NCBI RefSeq assembly: GCF_001949145.1
Contig: NW_019091674.1
Span: forward strand, 215,033 to 279,032
Direction: 5' to 3'
DNA length: 64,000 nucleotides
Origin: Acanthaster planci
Lineage: Eukaryota; Echinodermata; Asteroidea; Valvatida; Acanthasteridae
The translations under genes were made by a program, and so were the position numbers. Position 1 is the first letter of the stretch, and every line of letters begins with the position of its first letter. The notes beneath the pieces are model-generated. The model made no database searches and was not told the origin of the DNA. It saw nothing but the letters and a program-made list of their open reading frames with translations. Below, in pieces: positions 44,221-55,940 of the stretch.

Positions 44221-47149
44221 TTACTTCATTGCATCCGCCCATTTCGGCAAAGGGGAAAACTTACGGTTTTCCGGGGGGGTTTTTTCAGTAGAATGTGCCT
44301 TGAGAGGTGTTATTTTGTTCATTAATGTAGATACATGTAAATATATATGAATTAAAGAATAGAATCCGTCCATTGTACCCAAATAATGTTTGTTCCCTGG
44401 GAATCGAACTGTAGAAATAAAATCTTTTATGTGAGGTTGATAATAGGTTTGAAAAGAATATTATTTGAATTAGATTTGTAAACTAGATAATATTCAAAAG
44501 AAGAACTACGAATATTAATTTGTGTTATTTTGCATTCCAAAGCAAGGCAATGAAATCTTTTTTTTTAAGTCTGTTTCAATTTTGGATGATTGAGAAGGGA
44601 AACGTTAGTTGTAACCTTGTCAGTTGTTGGAGTTAGTCACATACTTTCAAGAGGAAGTCTACAAGTCATGCAACAAGTGTCGGGGAAAAACGCTTGTTGG
44701 ACTCAAGACTGACTGCTTTCAATTGGTTTGTGATTCACATGGGATGGCTTATGATTGGGGTTTGGATTCACTTACAATGGTTTGTAATGTCTTCGTTACG
44801 CCCCTTGCTCGATATCACCAAAGATTGAAATGAGGATGTCTCAACAAAGTTCGCACACCATACAGAAGGCATTCGAATTCATGTCAGGGTATACGAAAGG
44901 GTTGGAGGAAAATTCTCAACATCAGAAAACCTAATTGATGTGAAAATACAAATTCCTATGTTGAAAACGAAACGTTATTTTGGTGGACGAAACTCCGGGC
45001 GATAAACGTTCTGTGCAGAAAGCGTGTTTGATTGATATTAAGGAAAACTTAAGGAAAGCGTAACTGTACGTAAATAATTTTATTCACAATCCCGTACTTT
45101 GTTCCGTCCATTGGTGCAATGGAATGCATCATTATTTTTGATTCCGAAATTTAAATAATTTATTATTGAAATGTTTATTAGAAAATGTCACAATTCTAAT
45201 TTTCTGTAGAGAATTTCCAAAAAAATTGATTGCGCTGTCCAAGAAACATGTACATGTATATTGCTTTTCCAATTTTCCAAAAACAATTGAATGTATTGAA
45301 CTCTTTGAAAATGAATTGTTTGGCGGTTGAGGTTGAACTTAACGATTTTGAGAACCAAAGGAAATTACCTCGCTACATGCGGTATTTTTTCCGGATATTG
45401 TAAAGAAAATCAGCATTGTTCTTAAGGGTGTGTCGTTTCCTGTTATTACTTAACTGCAAACAAATTTTGCATTGAATAGGATATAATGGAGTGCTTATAA
45501 GCTTGGCCGATTCTGTGTACATTCATGTAATTTCAAGCAGCAACCAAGTGATTTGGGGAGTGCTTATTTCGTGGATTGAGAGGTTCTTGCAAATACATTC
45601 CAAAATTGAAGTGAATCACAGAGCACGTATGTCACAGGGCCTTCCAACAACTATGTAAAACAATTTCTCCAACGTTGTATTGGGGAAGTTGCCCTATGGA
45701 TTTAAAAAAAAGGAAAGGGTTACCATCCGTAAATACATGTTCTGTGTGTTCATTGAGTTTTTACGAATTTGTGAACTCTTTTTGGAGCCTAGAGGTTTAA
45801 TGCGTTCGGTATTGTGTGTATATTGTGTATATTTACATTATTTTAATTGCACAATTTTGTGTTGAGTTTGTATTTTTGTTATAAGATATGCTGCCTGCTG
45901 TTGGGAATAAAGTTTGAGTATTCAAACTGACTTGACAGTTTCATGGCGTTCACGTTTCACGCTATAATTAATCGTGTTGTGATATTTTCTTCAGGTAGGA
46001 GCAGTTGGACAACTCTTATTCTGTTCCGATATTACAAGCCCATTTGTCCAAAAAATGGATTTGTGACCAAGATCTGCAGGTGCTCAGGTCCTTTACTAAC
46101 ATTGGGGGTCACCCCGTTTGATTTGGTAACCGTTTGCTGAACATGTCACACACAGTTTAATTCAAGTTTGGCTTGGCAGAATTGTAGTGCGTATTGGCAT
46201 TCATCACAGATACGTATTGCAGGGGTGAGATTGCTCAGCTTGTTAGCTGATTTCAGCTTTTTTGTTTTGGATTAAAGTTTTTCTTCCCTCACTGGCTGTG
46301 TAAAAATTATGGATAATTTTCACAGTTCAGCTGTTTTATACCTTTTTCAACTGTTTTCAGGTATTTTATCACTGGTCAGTTTCACCCCTGGTACTGGTCG
46401 ACCCTTTGTACAATTGTCCAAAATTCAAGTCACCATTGTCATTTGAATTTTGCATATATCTGTGCTACCAAATTGAAGTAGTGTTTTGTGAATTGTCAAA
46501 TAGGAGGTTGACAGATTAGTGTGCATTTGTCTTAAGCAAAAAGACAAATTGCGTACTACAAGGTCCCAATGCAAAATCAGACCTCCATTGAAATGTGGGT
46601 CGTTTATAATTATAAGTGGATTTAACTTTTCTTCGTTTCACCATTTTTGTAATCCGCTCTGTAACAATTTGTGACATGTCTCCAGAGCAACTTTCGAGTT
46701 TGAAAGAGTCTTGAACGGTGTTTAATTAATAACCAATCTAGAAACTCCAACATCCGTAACCTCTACAAAACGTCCGTTTTTACTGAACCAAACTGAATTG
46801 ACACATCAAAATATAGAGTTCAAATCCCTTAATCTAATACAAACCAAAACATAAAAGTAGCTCCGGAGACATTGACTCATTTATACAGAGCGGAAACAAC
46901 TAGCTCCATAGTTCAAACGTGCCGTCCACCGTCGTTTTTTAAAAAGGCAGGGTCTGTCGAGAACAAAGCATGCAAACGTAAACATGCTCAGTGCGTGAAT
47001 TCGTCATGAGGCTGCACTTAGCTGACCACTACTTCTGCACTTACAGCTGACCACGTGTGTAGACGAATCCACTGATGTTTTACTGGGAGCACCACAGTAA
47101 ATAAATTCCCATACTTCATTTATTTAAAAATTACAACTCCCACGTGTTC

Positions 47150-48003
47150 AGGCTTTGGATGTATTGATGGTTTCTCGAGGCGTGTTTTGTGGCTCGAAGC
47201 ATATACAACCAGCAGTGACCTTGCTGTCATTGTGGGATATTACGTGAACACGGTACGCTCTGCCATGGGATGCCCAAGAATCATATAAGCTGATCTTGGA
47301 ACTGAAAACACATCCGACAGATGGAGCAGTTTCTTAGAAGGGATCATGATGATTCATTTGCTAAAGAGAAGAGTTTCATGCAGGGAACAAGTCAAAATAA
47401 CCAAAAGATCGAGTGTTGGTGGGGCACGCTCAGAAAACACTTCACTCAGTTTTGTAAAGACATCTTCTGCCAACTGAAAGATGAAGGCCATTTCAATGGA
47501 GATCTTCTAGACAAATCACTGCTGCAGTTTCCCTTTCTGAATATGACCCAGGTGAGTTCCAGATGAAGTGGTCTTGGAAAGTGTGATTCGTGCACAGTTT
47601 TCAGGCTGGTGTACAAAGTTCATGAATATTATGTTATTAAAAGACTTCTATTTAAATATCACAAACTTTAGGGAGAACTGGACACTGATGTAAAGGAGTG
47701 GAATGCCATTGTATAACCCCCTCAAGAAATTGCCATGGCCCATTTGGACGCCCCCTGCTAATGCATACTATGCCACAGATCTTCGGAGAAAATAACGTCC
47801 TGGTAGAGGTGCCTCAAGGTGAAATTGATGTATGCAGCAGTGAGAGCGTCTACAAAGGCCGATAACCTTGCAATGAATCCGTGTTCGAGCTTTGTGCAAT
47901 CCTGATGGAAGAGGGTAATATGTATGTGCCTGTTACTGTTGAAGAGGGACCAAACCTGTACAGAAGCCTCAGAAGAATGATGCTGGATGAGATGGACTTG
48001 TAG
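47150..48003 (+). pseudogene. integrase-core (DDE) transposase relic
   Basis: Fragments in shifting frames follow a transposon-derived integrase-core family common in marine invertebrates and fishes: a GCIDGFSR-like start, MEQFLRRDHDDSFAKEKSF, NNQKIECWWGTLRKHF (the N-Q-x-I-E-x-W-W-x-x-L-R motif), DIFCQLKDEGHFNGDLLDKS, then a KEWN segment and a C-terminal LYRSLRRMMLDEMDL before TAG at 48001. Frameshifts and stops separate the pieces, so it is dead. The second block (47321-47566) is the longest open part. No terminal inverted repeats were found around it. Confidence 0.7.
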
Positions 48004-50951
48004 ACCACTCGTGTTAATAGTGGCTTATAACAGATTGATACGATGTACCAGTAAACATAACTCCTTACCACAAATTACCTTGATGTTTAACTGATTATTT
48101 TCTTGCAGCAAATATGTGGTTAACGGATATCTGATTTCAATTTTCAAAACCCTTATAAATGAATTCACAATATTTTGATTGGTTGATGGTGCATTTAGTG
48201 GGAAAGTAGGATTCTATTTCAACGGGATAACTGAGACAATAAACAAAAAGGAAGCGAGATATCAAGTAAATTCTCCTTATTGTTTCAACAGTTCTGTAAA
48301 AATACAAACGAGTAAAACTGGAAAATTATAAGCAAAGCATTTTTTTGTATTTTATAATTATGTAAGGTTTGGGGCAATTTTCCCTTCAATCCTCAATGCT
48401 GCAAGTAATTAGTGTAGGGAATTATTTATAAACTCTAATTAACTGGATATTGTTTATGATAAAAAATGGACAAGATTTGAACAAATATATGCTTCAACGT
48501 TACCGAGCAGTTTACAAAGGTCTTGAAAAATTCCTGAAGAATTGTAAAAATGGTTATTGTGAAAGGTGTACAAGATGTTCACACAATTATGCAACCCGGT
48601 TGTCACACATACCGTTCATGTCATGAGGTTTATCCCTTCCAAAGAGCCAACATTTGCAATGAAGTATATATAATTGAAGATTAAAACGTAAACCTTTAAT
48701 GTTGTGTGTTTTCACTAACACGTTTGTCAAATATGAAAATAATTACGCCGACCATTTTCTAAGCAAAGTGGTGACTACGAGTAAGATAAAATAACCAAAA
48801 CTACCTTGACAAATTACAGGGAGAATTTCGACATCATGTCAGTGAAAATAAAATTTGAAGACCAGGCACACTTTAAAGATCACCAAAAAGTATATAGACA
48901 TGTATATATGTGTGTGTGTAGATTTTTACATACTTTCCTCTGTCCCTTAGTTACAGTTATCATAGTTACAGTTATCACATGAATTAACAGTTTCAGCAGA
49001 GACATTAGGTGATATTTGTATATGTTAACTTGGCTAAATTAAAAAAAAACAAACACTTGCATGAAAAAACAGGTAAATTGCAGAAAACTTGCTGCTGTTT
49101 AAGGAAAACAGTCATTAAAATGAAGATGTATGGTTCTACTGGACAACGTTTATTTTTTTTACATAATTTTATAATAAAGGTTTGTAGAAGAAATTTATGT
49201 TCTAAAATTAACTTTAATCTGTATTTCACTTATTTGGTATCTTTCAAACATACCCTCATTTTTTGAGAAACCACTTACAGCAAAAGTACTGTCACATCAC
49301 GAGTCTGTGCTTCCCGTGTGTGATGTCACAGTGAATAGTTGAAACTAGGGTGCCACACGACAAGGACAAGTCTAGCCACAAACCCATACCCAAAGTTTGC
49401 AAATACAATAACAAAATATAATAATTTAATTCAATTCAAAAGGTGATACATGAATATATTTACAATTACCTCCGATCTTAAATTTACATAAACGTCATTC
49501 AACAGATATCAGCTATAACAATGGTCCAGCCGACACTCTATACTTCTCCCCAGGTGATAAATGTTGCTGGCCTTCTAGAAAGGGTGCCCTCGGCAATGAA
49601 CAATCACTCAGCGCCAGAGTCCTCCAAGAGTTGGGGTTGTTCCCAGTCTCAGGCTGATCACAGAGAATAAGGGTCCACACATACCTGGGCGTTCCAACAG
49701 AATGGGGGGGTCCACACAGTGCGGGGCATTTACAGAGAACGAGGATCCAGCCAGAGTCTGGTGTTCATACAAAAGAACGAGGTTCCACACAGAGCGGGCG
49801 TTCACACAGAACAAGGGGTCCATCAAAGCATGGCGTTTACACTGAACGAGGCGTCCTACCCAAGCATGGCGTTCACACAGAACGAGGCATCCGCCCAAGC
49901 ATGGCGTTCACACAGAAAGAGAGAAACCTACCCAAGCATGGCGTTCACACAGAACGAGGCATCCGCCCAGAGCAGACAGGCTCCTTATCAGATTGTCCCC
50001 CAAAAGCCTTGGCATACATGTACATTTCGAAGGCCCAACGGGCAATATTCCCTATGGGCGGGGCCAAGTGGCTACCACTATGCTGGCCCTACCGGGTAGC
50101 CCTTTGGTTAAATAGAGAAAAAAAAAAAACATTCTATGTACAAATTCTTTAAAGAACATGGAAACAGTAACTCTGCCTCTATCATAATTTCTTGGGGATG
50201 GTTATCATAAGATGCGTATAAACCATGCTTAATTTTACATCTCTTGCTAATATCTGGCACAGTAAGACACACAAAAATACTCCAAACTACTTGCTTATAG
50301 AATAGTGTAGATAATTTGAAAATAAAAATAAGGTTACCCTTACAGTTTTCCAACTGGCAACTACATGTATCATTCTTGAAAGACGAACATCTGAAATGCA
50401 CTGTGTTTTATAAGCATTAGCTGTCACACACAGTATGTACATGCATGTCTATTCACACAGAAAGCTTGGGTGTGTCTGCCCTGCAATACATACATCCACA
50501 TTGCACTCCCCATCTGAATCAGTGGAGCACACTCAAATTTGCATTTCTAATTTGCATAATAATCTACTTTGAGCTCCATAGAAAACTCTTAATCTGGCTG
50601 TTCCATTCTCAAAAACCGGGGGTGAGTTTACACAGGACAATTCAATACTGTACTTGCAGAAAAGAAAACCATTATGACATACTCCTTTTGACACTTTTTG
50701 TCTGATACTTTTTGTGTTAAAACCAGAGGAAAAAGTTAAGTGCTAAAGGCATGTACTAACTTGAGAAATAGTGCTGAAAACTGTATTGCTTTTACCAAAA
50801 CCATACTATATATTAGCAATATCTATAAATGTATTTGGGCAAAAATGAACACTAAATTACAGAGTTCAGAACATAGAAACTGCAACATGTAGTTTACGTG
50901 TATATATCTTCTTTTCCTTTGGCTATGCCCTACATGATATACTTTGATAAT
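48004..50951. other. AT-rich intergenic sequence
   Basis: Apart from the minisatellite at 49690-49985, no gene, repeat end or RNA is recognised. Open frames here are short and of biased composition. Confidence 0.5.
49690..49985 (+). repeat. minisatellite, units of about 35 bp
   Basis: Units built on GCATGGCGTTCACACAGAAC followed by GAGGCATCCGCCCAA are well conserved four times from about 49828. More diverged units (GTCCACACAGTGCGG, GTTCCACACAGAGCGGGCG) extend leftward. A 126-codon frame runs through it only because of the periodicity. Confidence 0.8.
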
Positions 50952-51930
50952 CTAGATAACATCCATCACCCAGACACCACTTTGTAAGATTTCGTTAAAT
51001 TCATGTCGCAAATCAACAAAACCTTCGTATGTTGAGGGTACTTCCGACATATTTCCACATATGTGACTGATTGGTCTTCTTTCCAAACCTGTCAATTGAG
51101 TAAATATCACAATGATAACATTTACTGAAAGTATATCAGATCCTGTGCAGTACCGCAAATATCTCCTCAGCAAATGCTCATTAAATGCTCTCACGCACCT
51201 TTTAAGACATGTCCCAACACTTTGCTTACTTACTGTACATTGTGGAGGGAACTGCAACACAGCAATTGCCTTCTTAGATGATTGTTGTATTTAATCATAG
51301 AGATTGTGAAACTCAGTTTTTGTGAGGTGAAGTGATTTGAGCACTGGCTGCATGCAATCAGCGATGAATCTCCGCTTTTGAATAATCTTTTTATGCCCCA
51401 TTTCTTAAATGATCTTGGGAAGATTGGCTTCTGACGGGATTTTCTTGAAGTCATATTCCCCCACTATTTTAATGAGTTACTGTCAGAAGGGAACTGCTTA
51501 AGTGCAGCTTCCAGCAGGTTCCTCTCGCTCTCAGGAACGTGGTGCAGGAACGCTGATATTGTGTTAGTGTCATTTGATCCGGACAGCACTGTTTCCAAAA
51601 GTACAGGGGACAATGAGATTGGAAATTACCTAATGTCATTCCATCCCTTCACAGGAATTCTTGCTACGGCTTCCCATTGTTTTGTCACCAAAACCATGCC
51701 TTATCACAGGTACCAGGTGGGTGTCCCCTGTAGTCATCTCTTCACAAAACTCCTCCAAGAATTGAGTGACAGTATCCTTGTAAACCCCACTACATTGACC
51801 CGCCTCGATCTCACCACTGGGAAGTATCATGTGCACGGAAATACTGGAACTCATGGGTTTGAAAATGAACAACCACCCCCTTTCTGATGAGAATAACTTC
51901 TGGTTGTGGCTAGGGGAGAGTATCATCTAG
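50952..51930 (-). pseudogene. HECT-like domain remnant of the same gene
   Basis: Downstream of the exon above, frames carry HECT-family pieces in the correct order: VHMILPSGEIEAGQCSGVYK and VPVIRHGF (N-lobe), then AVLQFPPQCTVSKQ, LLRRYLRYCTGSDILS and RRPISHICGNMSEVPSTY with EFNEILQSGVWVMD at the end. The HIC cysteine is at the position of the HECT catalytic Cys. At least two stops or frame changes break the chain (near 51640 and 51260), so I call it a pseudogene. Introns could explain some of the breaks. Confidence 0.55.
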
Positions 51931-52072
51931 CTGGTCATGGATAGTGGGTGCATTTGTGGGTCCAAATGAGATTGTCGGAGGTTGGAGGTGGACTTGGTGA
52001 GCGAGGTGCCTCATTTTCATGCTGTGTTGTGCCTCTTTCAATTTCATTCTCTACGTTTAAAAAAGGCAAGGG

Positions 52073-52765
52073 CTATTCACCCGAGTCAGAAGACTCGATG
52101 AAAATCGCTTCCCTTTCGTTCTTTGGCTTTTCATTCTGATTTTGAAGGGTTTTTGTCTTGTGTGTTGTCTTCAGATAGAATATCAAAACAGGCACTTTGG
52201 AATCCTCGTATAACTGACCCACAGTTACTTCATCACTCATGTTTTTTTGTCGAAAATTACAAATATCGAATTCATATTCAGAATTGCTTCCTTTGAATGA
52301 CACACCATCTTTAAAAACTAAACCTTGTGCAATATCCAATAGGTCAGCCCGGCCTGTCGTCTTCTGCACAGATAACTGTCTTGTACCCCCAGCTTTCTGT
52401 CTCCGTATCTGTTTATAGATGTTTCTTGTTCTGTCAAAGTCCAGCCAGCCGATGTCTATCTTCCTCTTGTCGCTCATGGCATTTTTGTTACCTTTCAGCA
52501 GAGACTCCTTGTTCTTACTCCTGGAAGTAGCTCCTAATGAACTCTCATCTCCATCATTATCATCACTGCTGGATTCCTCTGCATCTCTTCTCAGTTTCAG
52601 CTTCTTCCGCAGTTTCTGCAAGAGCACTTGTTTCCTTATTGGCTTATTACCTGCACCTTGTAGGGTTTTAACACAAAAATTTCGAGCTGCAATCCGGTCT
52701 CCTAGTAAGGGGATGAAGCCTGCCAGGTCATTGTCTTCCATCATATTGATAACAGCTTCATCAAT
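52073..52765 (-). CDS. SAM-like/ubiquitin-like region of a HECT-related multi-copy gene
   Basis: The exon starts after TATTTTTCAG| and encodes IDEAVINMMEDNDLAGFIPL and LGDRIAARNF, the helical N-terminal domain of a large invertebrate/fish family often annotated as G2/M-phase-specific E3 ubiquitin ligase-like. A basic, Ser/Asp-rich linker follows, then GWLDFDRTRNIYKQIRRQKA, GGTRQLSVQKTT and SEYEFDICNFRQ with VGQLYEDSKVPVLIFYLKT, a ubiquitin-like fold. It ends FIESSDSGE and a stop, where intact members continue to the HECT part. That part follows at 51926-50952 but in broken frames. This exon is open throughout; whether the gene still works is unclear. Confidence 0.6.
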   Translation of the reverse strand: MDEAVINMMEDNDLAGFIPLLGDRIAARNFCVKTLQGAGNKPIRKQVLLQKLRKKLKLRRDAEESSSDDNDGDESSLGATSRSKNKESLLKGNKNAMSDKRKIDIGWLDFDRTRNIYKQIRRQKAGGTRQLSVQKTTGRADLLDIAQGLVFKDGVSFKGSNSEYEFDICNFRQKNMSDEVTVGQLYEDSKVPVLIFYLKTTHKTKTLQNQNEKPKNEREAIFIESSDSGE

Positions 52766-53224
52766 CTGAAAAATAATTGTGACAATAATTCAAATTTGTC
52801 TACAAATATTTACTAAGAACTTTTGAGTGACCTGATGTAGGAAACCCACGAGCCACTTGATCAGTGTTTGTATTAATTATAATAATAATAGCAATATACA
52901 TCAAGGCTGGATTAGGGGGCACAGGCTTTTATACCATAAGTTGAATAATGTAAACATCAAAACACTAATTTTGACTGAAGGTGAGCCCAAACATTATCTC
53001 AATAAAATAAAAAGAGCCTATTATGGGAAACTTTTGATTTAATTTCAAAGAAACTAACTAATGCGGAGGACAAGATACACCTGACAATATATCATGATTT
53101 AGTGTCAAACAAGGGTTCAAACATTTCTCCACTGAATAAACAACGCTCACAATAATAATACGGCCAGCACTAATTCCGTGCAGAAGGAACATGTAAAAAA
53201 TGAAAACAATCATGAAAAAAGTAA

Positions 53225-53556
53225 CAACATTTTAATGAGATTTTGTCACCTTTTTTGTAATCAGTCTTTCTATGATACTGTGGCTCCGGGGGTTGGCCGG
53301 TTGGGGTGGGGCGCCAGTCTGACTCCACGGTCGTGCGGCTAGCGCCCTAGCTCGACCAACCGGGAGGCCCGCCGCGCCTGCGTAGTGAGGTTTCTTTTTG
53401 GCGGTCTCGAGAGATCGATTTTGTTGTGAGTCTTCGGACGGGCGAGTTTGATGGTGTTGCTGAAATAAACAGGTTTTGCTCTTGTAAACGTAAGTTCTGA
53501 GCCCAGAGTGCATTCTTGCCTCTGTGTGGAACCCGTAGACCGTCGGAGTGTTACAA
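53225..53556 (-). mobile_element. LTR-like or other insertion, GC-rich (uncertain)
   Basis: Starting right after the possible exon, the minus strand reads TGTAACACTCCGACGG and continues with a GC-rich block (CTACGCAGGCGCGGCGGGCC) unlike its surroundings. TG at the start is LTR-like. I found neither a second LTR nor a clear target duplication. Confidence 0.25.
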
Positions 53557-53559
53557 TAC

Positions 53560-53611
53560 CACGTCCAACTCCTCGTGACTCCAGGAATTCATAGAGATTC
53601 GGGGTTGCCAT
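53560..53611 (-). CDS. possible first exon of the HECT-related gene
   Basis: On the minus strand ATGGCAACCCCGAATCTC encodes MATPNLYEFLESRGVGR. This looks like the start of the family's helical N-terminal domain, which continues with IDEAVINMM at 52765. No donor gives the right phase, so a further exon or an insertion lies between. Confidence 0.35.
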
Positions 53612-53639
53612 TTTGTCTCCTCTGTTTAGGAAATTTTAA

Positions 53640-55707
53640 ACAATTAACTAAGATATTAGCTGTCGTGTCTTTGGCATGGATACACAGAAATTACAGCCAC
53701 TGGTTGGTTTGGTGTGCATCGTACTGGTTGATTTAAAATTTTCTACAGGACCCAATTATAATTACGACTGAGCCCAAACAGATCAGTACCAACAGCTTTT
53801 GCCTTGTCTTTCTATACTCACACGCAAAGACAGAAAAAAAAGGTGGTTGGGAACAAACAAAATATCCACCTGTGCACTAATGATAGCTCCGCGCTCTAAC
53901 TGATACTCATGACACGGAATTTGAAACTTACTCAACAAAACCACCTGCGGTACACGTACGTACCACCCACCTCGCTACCTGAACGGTTTGCGAAGTCGTG
54001 TATAGGATAGGCGCTCCTGGCCTCGTGGTACCGTATGGACACACACACTTTCAGCTCAGATCATATGTTCAGCCGGCCGTCTTCAATGATCAAGATTAGT
54101 GATCCATCGTTTTGTGGGAGGGGCGCTATCTGGTGGGGGTGCGCATGATCAGGCACAACAGAACACCCTGGGCTAGGATCTCTGCTGGTGTTATTGCTAT
54201 TTGAATTTCAGCAGTAGACAGCCCAACAGCGGAGGCGACGGCAAACTTGAGGAATTTAAAGAAAAAGAAACACAACTTAAGTTAATTCACCTTCTAGGTG
54301 AATGGCAGGAATTGTATATGTATAATCTGAATGTATTGAAATAGCACAGTTTGACCCTAAAATGATGAAACTGGAAATGTCTGGAAAAAGAGTTTATCTA
54401 TTCATCCTTCCAAATTGATTAATTGCCCAAAAAAATTAAATTCACACTGTGGACTTCCTCCTGATGGAAATAACAAAGAGTTCACCCTATTGTCATTATC
54501 CAATCCCAAAAATACAGTTACATTGGAATAAAGACTATAAATCAATATCCCTCAAGTACCGGGAAGATTACTCTTTAATTACTTTGTATCTTAGAGATAG
54601 ACTTTAATATAAATGAAGTCCATTCATTTCAAACAATTTCAAAATTAAAGCAATAATCTTCTCCAATAAGCAAGGGATTTACATGTCACTTAATCCTCAA
54701 GTACATGTGCCCATCTCATTAATTTACATGTCACAATTTGCCCAACATGTGCCTGTACATGTACATGCAAGTAATGTACACTTATGCGAAACCACTTACT
54801 TCCTTCAATTAAATGATCTAAACTACATAACCCCACATAATTACTCCACCATAGATCCTACTCACAGTTTTGGTCTCGGCACCATGGACGTTGATACAGA
54901 TGTATATATACATATATATGCAAACCAGACTTGTCTGAGCACACTGCTATAAGGCCGCCATTATTTTACCGCTCGAAAGTAACAAAACCATTTGCCCAAT
55001 TTACCCATAAAATAATCTATTTTATCAATACAAGATAAAATGCATTATTCTGGGCAGGCAAACGTTTGTTGTCAATCTCTCGCTCGATCAGCTGTTTGTT
55101 GCCATGGTAAACATTAGGGCTGAAGTAAAGACACCCGGTAACCGGCACTCATTGCTGGCAGGAGGCCAAGGTGATTCATAATCATAGCGATATGTCACGA
55201 TTGGTCGCTCGGGTAGGTGTGTTTGCGCATGCGCCAAACATTTTGAAAATGGTGCCCCTCATTATCGCTTAGNCACGTCCCAACACACCCATGTGTTCAA
55301 ATGTTTAATTGGTTTTAGTTTATTTACGCATTAATTAAACGTTCTTGTGTTTACAGTGCAATGATACAGCAAAATCTAGGCAAGATGGCATTGATCAGCC
55401 AGATAGAATAGTTTAGCTAAATATATGTACAACTACATTTTGTTATCTACACTTGTTTGTAATTTGTCCGTATAAAATTTGTTTACTGTATTCTTAGTAT
55501 TTCAGTGACAAGCACTTATATTCTGAGTACATAGGCAGACATACCTGCAAAACTGAAGTACTTTATAGATGTAGGCCTTTTACTACATACTGTACATGGA
55601 ACTACTGGCAGTATTTGAACTCTTAACTAGCAATCAAAGTAGAAATACTGCTCTTCAAGGTTTTATTCATTACGAGCAATAAGCGACATCAATTCTGCTT
55701 CATTTGA
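53640..55707. other. intergenic sequence
   Basis: No gene recognised. It contains an X-box-like GTTGCCATGGTAAAC at 55098-55112, a YY1-like GGCCGCCATTAT at about 54952 and an ambiguous base at 55273. A promoter may lie near 54.95-55.3 kb, but I see no exon for it. Confidence 0.4.
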
Positions 55708-55940
55708 CTCGGACCGGCCAGCCGACCCCGGCAAGCTCGGTGGTCGAGTGGTTAAGACATCTGCACTAGTAAGCAAGAGGTCGTGGGTTCGAGTCCCACC
55801 CGAGTAAGCTTGTGAGGTTTTTTCGCAAGCCCTCGGACAAGCACTGAGCATACAGTGTTTATTAATGTACGTTGGGTAAGGGCAAACCCGTTATATATAA
55901 GTAACATCTCCCCAACGCAAAAATACATCTTGAAGACTCT
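55708..55940 (+). mobile_element. tRNA-derived SINE (family 1), best-preserved copy
   Basis: The head has GGTCGAGTGGTTAAGAC (box A) and GTGGGTTCGAGTCCCAC (box B, a perfect T-arm), with CTCGG/CCGAG pairing as an acceptor-like stem. It is followed by AGCTTGTGAGGTTTTTTCGC, GGACAAGCACTGAGCATACA and the tail GTTGGGTAAGGGCAAACCCG. The shared downstream body in three other places shows it is a SINE, not a tRNA gene. Confidence 0.8.

Larger units (their letters stand above)
42476..47149. other. DNAAF8 3' UTR and intergenic sequence
   Basis: No coding signature. A splice donor follows the stop at 42481. AATAAA signals occur at about 43966 and at 45906-45911, the latter followed by a GT-rich stretch. 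One SINE (44012) and a palindrome (42799) are listed separately. The AT-rich remainder has only short unrelated frames. Confidence 0.45.

Noticed and set aside
49690-49985. CRISPR array
   Set aside because: The units are contiguous tandem repeats without unique spacers, and the genome is animal.
49719-50099. 126-codon frame in the minisatellite
   Set aside because: The frame repeats with the 35-bp units and has no other support.
55736-55806. tRNA gene (Leu/Ser-like head)
   Set aside because: The same head with the same non-tRNA body occurs in three other places, and no variable arm is present, so it is a SINE head.
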